From Lachnoclostridium sp. (GTDB lineage Bacteria > Bacillota_A > Clostridia > Lachnospirales > Lachnospiraceae): a DNA stretch of 14,257 nt. Each line of letters opens with the position of its first letter. The stretch's first letter is position 1. Where the stretch lies: the NCBI GenBank assembly GCA_015057755.1, contig SVDR01000056.1:1-14257 (forward strand), read 5' to 3'. Below the pieces are notes generated by a model. It was not told where the DNA came from and did no database searches. It worked only from the letters and a program-made list of their open reading frames with translations. This document shows positions 1 through 6,431 of this stretch, one piece after another. The position numbers and the translations under genes are program-made.

Positions 1-409
1 CTTTGCAATCTTCTTTGCACAGGACCTTCATAGGCAGGTTCAGTGTCAGTTCATTACCAACCATCTGGTCTGCATCCAGATTATAGCCAGTTAAATAAGA
101 TTGTTCATCTAAGTTCTTTACTCTTTCTTCCTCAGAAACCTTCATATCCAATTCCTCGTCAAATTCCACTTCGCAGGTATATTCTACCGGCTCCAGGCAT
201 CTGGCACACGGAATCGCAAGTGTTACTTTTGCACCTCCGGTCACTGCAAGCTTTCTGTTTCCCAGATTTTTTACAGTTACCGTAATCACATCAGAAGACA
301 CTACCGGATATTTACCGTCCATTCCTTCAAAATATTTCATTTCACAAGGAACTTCCCAGGTCTTTTCCTTACCTTCCAGAGTAAATACTTCAGATAAATT
401 AATCAGCAT
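1..409 (-). CDS. yceD: YceD/DUF177 family protein (YlbN-like), partial at its C-terminus
   Basis: This is the minus-strand reading frame starting with ATG at 409; 136 codons are visible and the frame runs off the left edge. The protein begins MLINLSEVF and has the DUF177 layout: a beta-rich N-terminal half, a CxxC pair (CARC, residues 68-71), an acidic stretch (about 83-102), a DxD near 112-114, and the start of a second cysteine pair (CKEDC, 131-135). The family is linked to 23S rRNA or large-subunit accumulation and is normally followed directly by rpmF (ribosomal protein L32), which I expect just outside the window. The start is supported by an AGGAGAG site ending about 5 nt upstream. The gene has its own consensus promoter and lies downstream of ackA in the same direction, an order common in Clostridia. 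The family assignment is strong; the molecular function of this clostridial member is inferred. Confidence 0.88.
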   Translation of the reverse strand, partial: MLINLSEVFTLEGKEKTWEVPCEMKYFEGMDGKYPVVSSDVITVTVKNLGNRKLAVTGGAKVTLAIPCARCLEPVEYTCEVEFDEELDMKVSEEERVKNLDEQSYLTGYNLDADQMVGNELTLNLPMKVLCKEDCK

Positions 410-436
410 ATTATCTCTCCTAATACGCACCTAGTC

Positions 437-465
437 ATTATACATATAGTGGTGCATTTTGTCAA
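437..465 (-). promoter_or_regulatory. Vegetative (sigma-A type) promoter of yceD
   Basis: Read on the minus strand this is TTGACA (465-460), a 17-bp spacer, and TATAAT (442-437), an exact match to the vegetative consensus. The predicted start near 430 gives a leader of about 20 nt containing the AGGAGAG ribosome site. Because it follows the ackA terminator, yceD (and presumably rpmF) can be transcribed independently of pta-ackA. Confidence 0.88.
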
Positions 466-520
466 CAATTATTTTCACATTTTTTAACAAGTTTTTTGGC
501 TCTTTTTATTTCGAACCCAC

Positions 521-535
521 AAGATATTGTATCTT
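521..535. repeat. Short inverted repeat upstream of the yceD promoter
   Basis: AAGATA-TTG-TATCTT is a perfect 6-bp inverted repeat with a 3-nt centre, about 55 bp upstream of the yceD -35 box. No gene or terminator explains it. It could be an operator half-site pair or chance in AT-rich DNA. The rest of 466-633 shows no ORF with a ribosome site and no other clear structure. Confidence 0.3.
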
Positions 536-633
536 ATGATCAAAGATTTTGCAACCATTGATTTTTACCAGTTCTCCGATTTTTCAAGCCGGATAATGAT
601 TCAATCGTCAACAAATCCCACTCCACAAATACA

Positions 634-658
634 GCCTGCCCTGATGAACAGGACAGGC
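634..658 (-). terminator. Hairpin terminator after ackA
   Basis: A 10-bp stem (634-643 with 649-658) and a 5-nt loop lie about 40 nt past the ackA stop. In the minus-strand transcript the only irregular position is a G-U pair, whereas in the plus strand it would be a C-A mismatch, so the hairpin fits termination of ackA. The following U-tract (TGTATTTGT) is short, so termination may be partial. Confidence 0.65.
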
Positions 659-698
659 CGATTTTTAGTATGAAACTTCAGGATTTAATTTGAAGGAA

Positions 699-1889
699 TT
701 AAACAAGAGCAAGTGTCTCTCTTGCGATTGCAAGCTCTTCGTTTGTCGGGATAACCATAACCAGAACTTTGGAGTTCGGAGTGGAGATCACGATGTCTTT
801 ACCTCTTACGCTGTTAGCAGCGTCATCGATCTCGATGCCAAGGTATGTGAGGTGCTCACAAACAGCTTTTCTCATGGACTTGCCGTTCTCGCCAAGACCA
901 GCTGTGAATACGATAGCGTCAACGCCATCCATAGCTGCTACATAGGAACCGATGTATTTAACAACGCGGTAGTTGTAAGCAGCAAGAGCTTTTGCAGCGC
1001 GCTCGTTACCAGCAGCTGCAGCTTCCTCAAGGTCACGGAAGTCGCTGGATACGCCGGATACACCAAGAACACCAGACTTCTTGTTCAGAACGTTCATAAC
1101 GCCTGCCATGTCAAGGTTCTCTTTCTTAGCGATGTACTCCATGATAGCCGGATCCATATCACCGGAACGTGTACCCATGATAAGACCTTCGAGCGGAGTT
1201 AAGCCCATGGATGTATCTACGGATTTACCATTCTTTACAGCGGAGAGGGAAGCACCGTTACCAAGGTGGCAAACGATTGTCTTCATCTCTTCGTACGGTT
1301 TGCCAGCAAGCTCAGCAGCTTTCTTGGAAACGTAGCTGTGGGATGTGCCGTGGAAACCATATCTTCTTACCTGGTGTTTCTCGTAGTACTCGTACGGAAG
1401 ACCATAGAGGTAAGCTTCTTCCGGCATTGTCTGATGGAAAGCAGTATCGAATACAGCTACCATCGGTACGTTCGGCATTAATTCCTGGCAAGCGCGGATA
1501 CCGATCAGGTTTGCCGGGTTGTGAAGCGGTGCAAGATCATTACACTCTTCGATTGCTGCCATAGCTTCTGCTGTAAGAAGTGTGGAAGTTGTGAACTTCT
1601 CACCGCCATGTACTACACGGTGACCAACAGCGCCTACCTCTGCAAGGCTCTTGATAACGCCGGATTTCTCGTTTGTAAGAGCATCAAGAACGAGCTGGAT
1701 AGCCTGTGTATGTGTCGGCATCGGAGACTCTGTTACTTCTTTCTCACCGCCAGCCGGCTGATATGTGATAACGGAACCTTCAATACCGATTCTCTCGCAA
1801 AGACCTTTTGCAAGAACTGCCTCTGTGTCAGAGTTGATTAACTGATACTTTAAAGAAGAGCTGCCGCAGTTAATTACTAAAATGTTCAT
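699..1889 (-). CDS. ackA: Acetate kinase
   Basis: Acetate kinase (EC 2.7.2.1) converts acetyl phosphate and ADP to acetate and ATP in the cytoplasm, the ATP-yielding last step of acetate fermentation. The 396-residue length is typical. Visible motifs in order are the N-terminal NCGSSSLKY phosphate-binding loop (residues 7-15), HRVVHGG with R91, VFDTAFH with D148, YGFHGTSH with H180, [18 protein letters not shown] with R241, the GLGENG loop, and NEEL with a C-terminal glutamate near 384. These correspond to the catalytic Arg, Asp, His, Arg and Glu of the Methanosarcina enzyme. A TTG three codons upstream is only 1 nt from the AAGGAG site (1900-1905); the ATG at 1889 has a proper 10-nt spacing, so I chose it. 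It lies 127 nt downstream of pta with no convincing promoter of its own, so the two genes are probably cotranscribed. Confidence 0.98.
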   Translation of the reverse strand: MNILVINCGSSSLKYQLINSDTEAVLAKGLCERIGIEGSVITYQPAGGEKEVTESPMPTHTQAIQLVLDALTNEKSGVIKSLAEVGAVGHRVVHGGEKFTTSTLLTAEAMAAIEECNDLAPLHNPANLIGIRACQELMPNVPMVAVFDTAFHQTMPEEAYLYGLPYEYYEKHQVRRYGFHGTSHSYVSKKAAELAGKPYEEMKTIVCHLGNGASLSAVKNGKSVDTSMGLTPLEGLIMGTRSGDMDPAIMEYIAKKENLDMAGVMNVLNKKSGVLGVSGVSSDFRDLEEAAAAGNERAAKALAAYNYRVVKYIGSYVAAMDGVDAIVFTAGLGENGKSMRKAVCEHLTYLGIEIDDAANSVRGKDIVISTPNSKVLVMVIPTNEELAIARETLALV

Positions 1890-1964
1890 TGGTTTCAATC
1901 TCCTTACTCATTATATAAGTTTTTGCTTTGACTATTTTTGCCCTTATTCAGCCAAACACCTGCA

Positions 1965-1982
1965 GGCAGACATTCGGCAGAC
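1965..1982 (-). repeat. Tandem 7-bp direct repeat in the pta-ackA gap
   Basis: GTCTGCC occurs twice on the minus strand, at 1976-1982 and 1965-1971, with an 11-bp period. It lies in the 127-nt gap between pta and ackA, next to an 8-bp CCTGCAGG palindrome. The function is unknown and it may be chance. Confidence 0.3.
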
Positions 1983-2016
1983 TTTAGGGACTTTTACATA
2001 ATTAAATCAAAAATGC

Positions 2017-3021
2017 TTAGTTAGCCATCTGAGCCTGTACAGCTGTGATAGCTACTACGCCAACGATATCCTCAGCGGAACATCCACGGGAAAGATCGTT
2101 AACCGGCTTAGCGATACCCTGTAACATCGGGCCGTAAGCTTCTGCTTTTGCAAGTCTCTGAACCAGCTTGTAACCGATGTTACCAGCGTCAAGGTTCGGG
2201 AAGATAAGGCAGTTAGCCTGACCAGCAACTTCGCTTCCTTTTGCTTTGGATGCAGCAACGGACGGAACGATTGCAGCGTCTAACTGTAACTCACCATCAA
2301 CTTTGATGTTCGGATATTTCTCTTTTGCGATCTTTGTAGCCTCTGCAACTTTGTCAACAAGAGCGTGTTTTGCACTGCCCATTGTGGAGTGAGAAAGCAT
2401 AGCGATCTTAGCCTCGTGACCTGTAAGAGCCTTGAAGCTTGCAGCGGAGCTGTTAGCGATAGCAGCGAGCTCTGTTGCGTTCGGATCCTGGTTAAGACCA
2501 CAGTCAGCGAAAAGGAATGTACCGTTCTCACCAAACTCGCAGTTCGGAACGTCCATGATGAAGAAACCGGATACTAACTCTGTGCCCGGAGCTGTCTTTA
2601 AGATCTGAAGGGCCGGTCTTAATGTGTCAGCTGTAGAGTGGCAAGCACCTGCTACAAGGCCGTCAGCATCGCCAAGTTTAACCATCATGATACCATAAGC
2701 GATGAGGTCTTTTTTAATTGTCTCCTGAGCTTTCTCAAGAGTCATACCTTTGTTCTTTCTTAACTCATACAGAGTCTCAGCATATTTGTCGAAGTTTGCA
2801 TCGTTTGCCGGATCAACAATTGCAGCGCCCTCAATGTTTGCGCCGAACTCTTTTGCGTCTGCAGCGATTTTCTCTGCGTTACCAAGAAGGATCAGGTTTG
2901 CTGTACCCTCTTCTACGATTTTCTCAACTGCAACTAAAGTTCTCTTGTCTTCTGCCTCCGGAAGAACGATTGTCTTCTTGTTGCTTCTTGCTTTTTCCTT
3001 CATAAGATCAATGAATGCCAT
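2017..3021 (-). CDS. pta: Phosphate acetyltransferase
   Basis: Phosphotransacetylase (EC 2.3.1.8) interconverts acetyl-CoA plus phosphate and acetyl phosphate plus CoA, feeding acetate kinase encoded downstream. At 334 residues it is the short, single-domain form without the N-terminal regulatory domains of the enterobacterial enzyme. It begins MAFIDLMKEKA and shows the family motifs: KKTIVLPEAEDKRTL near the N-terminus, GLVAGACHSTADTLRPALQI in the middle, LSHSTMGSAKH, and the C-terminal block with NCLIFPNLDAGNIGYKL and NDLSRGCS. The Ser-Arg pair at 311-312 corresponds to the catalytic Ser309 and CoA-binding Arg310 of the Methanosarcina enzyme. A GGGAG ribosome site lies 8 nt before the ATG. 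It is the first gene of the pta-ackA unit, with a strong candidate promoter about 55 nt upstream. Confidence 0.98.
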   Translation of the reverse strand: MAFIDLMKEKARSNKKTIVLPEAEDKRTLVAVEKIVEEGTANLILLGNAEKIAADAKEFGANIEGAAIVDPANDANFDKYAETLYELRKNKGMTLEKAQETIKKDLIAYGIMMVKLGDADGLVAGACHSTADTLRPALQILKTAPGTELVSGFFIMDVPNCEFGENGTFLFADCGLNQDPNATELAAIANSSAASFKALTGHEAKIAMLSHSTMGSAKHALVDKVAEATKIAKEKYPNIKVDGELQLDAAIVPSVAASKAKGSEVAGQANCLIFPNLDAGNIGYKLVQRLAKAEAYGPMLQGIAKPVNDLSRGCSAEDIVGVVAITAVQAQMAN

Positions 3022-3043
3022 GATAATTACTCCCTTCTTATTT

Positions 3044-3058
3044 CCATTTTAAAAATGG
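3044..3058. repeat. 15-bp palindrome in the pta leader
   Basis: CCATTTT-A-AAAATGG is a perfect inverted repeat with 7-bp arms around one central base, between the pta transcription start and its ribosome site. Its position just downstream of the promoter is suitable for an operator; in RNA it would form only a weak AU-rich hairpin. Confidence 0.45.
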
Positions 3059-3074
3059 TTTCATACGTAATTAT

Positions 3075-3103
3075 ATTATATATCAGTCAAATAGCTGATA
3101 CAA
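3075..3103 (-). promoter_or_regulatory. Promoter of pta-ackA
   Basis: On the minus strand TTGTAT (3103-3098), a 17-bp spacer and TATAAT (3080-3075) form a good vegetative promoter. A second overlapping TATAAT (3075-3070) directly follows. The spacer carries a small inverted repeat, ATCAG/CTGAT (3082-3099 region), overlapping the -35 box. The predicted start near 3068 gives a leader of about 45 nt. Confidence 0.75.
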
Positions 3104-3114
3104 GCGAGAATTCA

Positions 3115-3137
3115 CATTTTTTTGCATTTTTTTGCAT
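3115..3137 (-). promoter_or_regulatory. Phased A-tracts upstream of the pta promoter (UP element or bent DNA)
   Basis: The 10-bp unit CAAAAAAATG (minus strand) is present twice in tandem, giving two runs of seven A spaced exactly 10 bp apart. They sit roughly 45 to 65 bp upstream of the predicted pta start. A-tracts in helical phase there are typical of UP elements contacted by the RNA polymerase alpha subunit and of intrinsically curved DNA. The role is inferred from position. Confidence 0.5.
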
Positions 3138-3170
3138 ACGTCTTGTTATTTTTTAAACAAATCCGCCTAA

Positions 3171-3209
3171 AAATAAGAAAAACTCCGAAGTCTGATCCCC
3201 CGGAGTTTT
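3171..3209 (-). terminator. Rho-independent terminator of darA
   Basis: A 9-bp stem (AAAACTCCG at 3209-3201 pairing with 3187-3179), a 13-nt loop and then a T-rich run (TTTTTCTTATTTTT on the minus strand) start 8 nt past the darA stop. It separates darA from the pta promoter. Confidence 0.85.
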
Positions 3210-3217
3210 AAACCATA

Positions 3218-3550
3218 TTAAATTTTCTCGAAATGCTCAACGTTTGTAACGAAGATAGTCGCTCCGCCTACTTCAACCGTTGTCGGCATCGTCGCGTAGT
3301 TCATCATCGCTGCACCGGAAATATACGGCATGTTGATCGTAATCTTCTGACGTTTTCCGCATTCTTTCTTAATAATATCGATCGCTTCCTGAACATGCTC
3401 ATCTTCTGTAACGATCATCAGAGTTGTATTTCCTTTTCTCAGGAAACCACCTGTAGTGTTGAGCTTTGTAATGCTGAAATGCTGTTTTGTAAGTGCACTT
3501 ACTACCTCATCCTCATTATCATAACGTACAATCGCGTAAATCAGTTTCAT
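3218..3550 (-). CDS. darA: Cyclic-di-AMP receptor DarA (PstA / YaaQ, PII-like)
   Basis: This small cytoplasmic PII-like trimeric protein binds the second messenger c-di-AMP. The 110-residue protein starts MKLIYAIVRYDNEDEV and carries the family signature NTTGGFLRKGNTTLMIV (31-47). T28, F36, L37 and N41 match ligand-contacting positions known from the Staphylococcus aureus homologue. A glycine-containing segment near 80-90 and the C-terminal ATIFVTNVEHFEK strand also fit the family. The frame stays open upstream to 3613, but an AAAGGA ribosome site lies 8 nt before the ATG at 3550 and the family begins at this methionine, so the longer versions are rejected. The gene has its own promoter and terminator. 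In Bacillus its orthologue sits near tmk and holB; here it lies between pta and tmcAL. What it regulates downstream is not known from sequence. Confidence 0.93.
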   Translation of the reverse strand: MKLIYAIVRYDNEDEVVSALTKQHFSITKLNTTGGFLRKGNTTLMIVTEDEHVQEAIDIIKKECGKRQKITINMPYISGAAMMNYATMPTTVEVGGATIFVTNVEHFEKI

Positions 3551-3652
3551 ATCGTCCATCCTTTCATTTATGTAATTCTTTTCGGTCGTCCAAACGTCTG
3601 TATCGACGCACATTTTAGAATGTTAGCATGCTGTCATGTAACTTTGTAGAAT

Positions 3653-3681
3653 AGTATAGCACATATTTTGACAGATAACAA
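3653..3681 (-). promoter_or_regulatory. Promoter of darA
   Basis: On the minus strand TTGTTA (3681-3676), a 17-bp spacer and TATACT (3658-3653). The predicted start near 3646 gives a leader of about 95 nt, long for so small a gene. The -35 box is 7 bp from the -35 box of the divergent tmcAL promoter. Confidence 0.7.
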
Positions 3682-3688
3682 TTCCATA

Positions 3689-3717
3689 TTGAATAAATCT
3701 TTTATTTATTATATATT
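3689..3717 (+). promoter_or_regulatory. Promoter of tmcAL
   Basis: TTGAAT (3689-3694), a 17-bp spacer and TATATT (3712-3717). The start near 3724 gives a leader of about 37 nt ending at an AGAGG ribosome site. The surrounding DNA is very AT-rich, so a chance match is possible. A TTGACA at 3668-3673 lacks a good -10 at proper spacing. Confidence 0.6.
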
Positions 3718-3760
3718 ATTTATAGATTTTTCACAGTATTCCAAGAAGAAAGAGGTTCAA

Positions 3761-4966
3761 ATGAAAACAACCGGAATTATTGCCGAATACAACCCATTCC
3801 ATAATGGTCACAAATATCATCTGGAACAGGCCAGACGGATTACCGGCTGTGATTATGTCATCGTCGTCATGAGCGGTGATTACACACAGCGCGGAACACC
3901 TGCGATCTATTCCAAATATATGCGTGCAAAAGCTGCTCTGTCAGCGGGAGCTGATCTGGTGCTCGAGATGCCGGTCTACGGTTCTGTCGCTTCAGCTCCG
4001 GATTTTGCTGAATGCGGAGTCAACACGCTGGCTGCATCCGGAATCTGTGACTGCTTATTTTTCGGAAGCGAATCCGGAGATATGGAACAGCTTCAAAAAC
4101 AAGCTCTTCTGCTTTCGGAGGAATCAGAAGAAATTTCTTTAAAAATCAAAGCTGGTCTGAAAGCCGGTCTGTCCTGGCCGGATGCACGTGCGAATGCTTT
4201 TGGTGAAGAGAATCCTGTTGCATCACTGCCAAACGACATTCTCGGGATCGAATACCTTCGCGCAATTCAAAAAATCAATGCTTCCATTACACCGGTTACA
4301 TTAAAAAGAACTGACCCGGGCTATCACAGCGAAGAAAAGAAAGGAAGGTTTGCCTCTGCTACTGCAGCCAGAAAAGCCATCTTGACACAGGACTTGGATT
4401 TTTTACAGGAAATCCTTCCTACGGAGCATTTTGAATCACTTGCAGAATTTTCCTGTCCTCCTGTTACCTTTGATGATTGTTCTCTCTTGCTGGGTGAAAA
4501 GATCCTGACATCGACCCTGGAACAATTGTTCCATGTTTCCGGAATGCCTGAGGACCTGGCTCGAAAGCTCTACAAACAACGGCTGGATTTTCACACTTCC
4601 GATCAATTGGTTGCTGAGCGCAAAGACCGCAACTACACTTACACCCGTGTCAATCGCAGTCTCCTGAATCTTATGCTGGGTATCACAAAAGAAGACTCTC
4701 TTCTATTTAAAGAATATCATTCTGCTCCATGGCTTCGAATTCTTGGTTTCCGTAAAGAGGCAGGTCCGCTGCTCTCTGAAATGAAGAAAAAAGCAACGGC
4801 ACCGATCATTACCAAGACAGCAAATGCTGAATCCATTCTTCCTGACAATGCATATGAATTATTTAAAAAGCAATTGACTGCCGCTGAAGTTTACCGGCTG
4901 GTCAGCCAGCTGAAATCAGGAAGATCGACAAAAAATGAATTTACAAATTCAATCCTTATCGTATAA
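3761..4966 (+). CDS. tmcAL: tRNA(Met) cytidine acetate ligase TmcAL (YlbM family)
   Basis: TmcAL makes N4-acetylcytidine at the wobble base C34 of elongator tRNA-Met, using acetate and ATP through an acetyl-adenylate instead of acetyl-CoA. The 401-residue length agrees with the family. The N-terminus has the nucleotidyltransferase signature GIIAEYNPFHNGH with HNGH at 14-17, followed by VMSGDYTQRGTPAI (about 36-49) and KYMRAKAALSAGADLVLEMPV (about 52-72), all diagnostic. The C-terminal half is the helical tRNA-binding part. An in-frame extension back to 3668 crosses the promoter and is AT-rich low-complexity sequence; ATG at 3761 with AGAGG 5 nt before it is the better start. It is divergent from darA and single-gene, ending at a bidirectional terminator. 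In Bacillus, ylbM neighbours ylbN (yceD)-rpmF, so the grouping here with pta-ackA-yceD echoes a conserved neighbourhood. Confidence 0.95.
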   Translation: MKTTGIIAEYNPFHNGHKYHLEQARRITGCDYVIVVMSGDYTQRGTPAIYSKYMRAKAALSAGADLVLEMPVYGSVASAPDFAECGVNTLAASGICDCLFFGSESGDMEQLQKQALLLSEESEEISLKIKAGLKAGLSWPDARANAFGEENPVASLPNDILGIEYLRAIQKINASITPVTLKRTDPGYHSEEKKGRFASATAARKAILTQDLDFLQEILPTEHFESLAEFSCPPVTFDDCSLLLGEKILTSTLEQLFHVSGMPEDLARKLYKQRLDFHTSDQLVAERKDRNYTYTRVNRSLLNLMLGITKEDSLLFKEYHSAPWLRILGFRKEAGPLLSEMKKKATAPIITKTANAESILPDNAYELFKKQLTAAEVYRLVSQLKSGRSTKNEFTNSILIV

Positions 4967-4980
4967 CCTTATCATGCAAA

Positions 4981-5023
4981 AAAGACCACTGCATTTCTTC
5001 TAATTACAAATGCAATGGTCTTT
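4981..5023. terminator. Bidirectional terminator between convergent tmcAL and the UPF0210 operon
   Basis: A 16-bp stem (4981-4996 with 5008-5023) and an 11-nt loop lie between two convergent genes. The arms begin and end with A3/T3, giving TTTCTTCATT on the plus side and six T on the minus side. The single irregular pair is G-U in the minus transcript and C-A in the plus transcript, so it should work better for the minus operon but can serve both. Confidence 0.88.
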
Positions 5024-5040
5024 CTTCATTATCATATCAT

Positions 5041-6405
5041 TTAATTCTTAAAGCTATGGATCGGAGCCGGAATTCTTCCGGTTCTGGACACGAATTTCTC
5101 ACAGCTGAACTGGTTGACCGGCATGATCGGCGCATGTCCGAGAAGTCCGCCAAATTCGACACTCTCTCCCACGCCTTTTCCGATAACCGGGATCAGACGA
5201 ACCGCCGTTGTTTTCTGGTTGATCATACCAATTGCTGCTTCGTCCGCAATAATACCAGAAATGGTGGATGCAGAAGTATCGCCAGGAATTGCGATCATAT
5301 CAAGTCCTACAGAACATACGCATGTCATTGCTTCCAGCTTTTCCAGTGTCAATGCGCCTGCCAATACAGAATCGATCATACCCTGATCTTCGCTGACCGG
5401 AATAAACGCACCAGAAAGTCCGCCTACATAAGAAGATGCCATCACGCCGCCCTTCTTTACCTGATCATTTAACATGGCAAGGGCAGCCGTTGTACCCGGA
5501 GCACCTACACGCTCCAGACCGATCTCCTCCAGGATTTCTGCAACAGAGTCACCAACTGCCGGTGTCGGAGCCAGAGAAAGATCAATGATGCCAAACGGAA
5601 TGCCAAGGCGGGAAGATGCTTCCTGCGCAACTAACTGACCGACACGTGTGATCTTAAATGCAGTCTTCTTGATCGTCTCGCAGAGCACTTCGAAATTCTC
5701 TCCACGCACTCTCTCTAAAGCAGTTTTTACAACGCCCGGACCGGATACGCCAACGTTAATGATCGCATCCGTCTCTGTTACGCCGTGGAACGCACCCGCC
5801 ATAAACGGATTGTCGTCCGGCGCATTACAGAAAATAACCAGTTTTGCACAGCCGATACAATCGTTTTCCTTCGTCAGTTCCGCAGTTTCTACCACCATTT
5901 CGCCCATCAAACGAACTGCGTCCATGTTAAGACCTGTTTTGGTAGATCCTACATTGACAGAACTGCAGACAAAATCAGTTTCTTTTAATGCATGCGGAAT
6001 GGAACGCATGAGATTTTCATCTGCGGTTGTCATTCCTTTAGAAACAAGAGCAGAATAACCGCCAATGAAATTAACACCAACCGCTTTCGCTGCGCGGTCC
6101 AGTGTTTTTGCGATCGTAACAAAATCCTCCGGTGTCTTACATGCAGAAGCACCTACCAGAGCGATCGGAGTAACGGAGATTCTCTTATTTACGATCGGAA
6201 TACCGAAATCTTTCTCAATCTCTTTTCCTGTTTTTACAAGATCTTTTGCAGTCTCCGTGATCTTTTTATAAATTTTCTCATTGAGCGCATCCAGATCGTT
6301 GTCACAGCAATCCAAAAGGCTGATGCCAAGGGTAATGGTACGCACATCCAGATTGTCATGCTCAATCATTTTATTCGTTTCATTTACTTCAAATCTAGTA
6401 ATCAT
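5041..6405 (-). CDS. UPF0210 (DUF711, 'PFL family') protein
   Basis: This 454-residue protein belongs to the conserved UPF0210/DUF711 family. Recognisable stretches are [12 protein letters not shown] (about 22-33), the [13 protein letters not shown] segment near 110-122, the glycine-rich [11 protein letters not shown] region, the [22 protein letters not shown] block, and the C-terminal [10 protein letters not shown]. It is sometimes named after pyruvate formate-lyase for fold similarity, but I see no glycyl-radical motif at the C-terminus; the biochemical function is unknown. AGAGGA lies 7 nt before the ATG. It is the last gene of the polA-coaE operon, 26 nt after the methyltransferase, and ends at the bidirectional terminator. 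The family is typically paired with a UPF0237 ACT-domain protein, as with SP_0239 and SP_0238 in pneumococcus; that partner is present three genes upstream here. Confidence 0.93.
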   Translation of the reverse strand: MITRFEVNETNKMIEHDNLDVRTITLGISLLDCCDNDLDALNEKIYKKITETAKDLVKTGKEIEKDFGIPIVNKRISVTPIALVGASACKTPEDFVTIAKTLDRAAKAVGVNFIGGYSALVSKGMTTADENLMRSIPHALKETDFVCSSVNVGSTKTGLNMDAVRLMGEMVVETAELTKENDCIGCAKLVIFCNAPDDNPFMAGAFHGVTETDAIINVGVSGPGVVKTALERVRGENFEVLCETIKKTAFKITRVGQLVAQEASSRLGIPFGIIDLSLAPTPAVGDSVAEILEEIGLERVGAPGTTAALAMLNDQVKKGGVMASSYVGGLSGAFIPVSEDQGMIDSVLAGALTLEKLEAMTCVCSVGLDMIAIPGDTSASTISGIIADEAAIGMINQKTTAVRLIPVIGKGVGESVEFGGLLGHAPIMPVNQFSCEKFVSRTGRIPAPIHSFKN

Positions 6406-6431
6406 AATTCTGTCCTCTTTTTACCTGAAAG

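Noticed and set aside
596..673. A 25-codon plus-strand ORF across the ackA terminator
   Set aside because: There is no ribosome site in front of the ATG, and it overlaps the hairpin that explains this sequence.
690..1202. A 170-codon plus-strand ORF opposite ackA
   Set aside because: It lies fully antisense to a well-conserved enzyme, is cysteine- and serine-rich in a way expected from reversed biased codons, and has no family resemblance.
1890..1898. TTG start of ackA three codons upstream
   Set aside because: It is 1 nt from the AAGGAG site, too close for initiation; the ATG at 1889 is correctly spaced and matches the family start.
1906..1930. A TATAAT sequence just before ackA as its promoter
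   Set aside because: Transcription would begin inside the ribosome site, and no -35 box at suitable spacing is present.
3115..3137. The tandem 10-bp T-rich repeat as a microsatellite or start of a repeat array
   Set aside because: Only two full copies exist, and its position upstream of the pta promoter gives a simpler reading as phased A-tracts.
3551..3613. N-terminal extension of darA to 131 residues
   Set aside because: The ribosome site AAAGGA lies inside the extension, and known homologues begin at the MKLIYA methionine.
3668..3760. N-terminal extension of tmcAL to 432 residues
   Set aside because: It covers the promoter region, is translated AT-rich sequence, and the nucleotidyltransferase fold begins right at the ATG at 3761.
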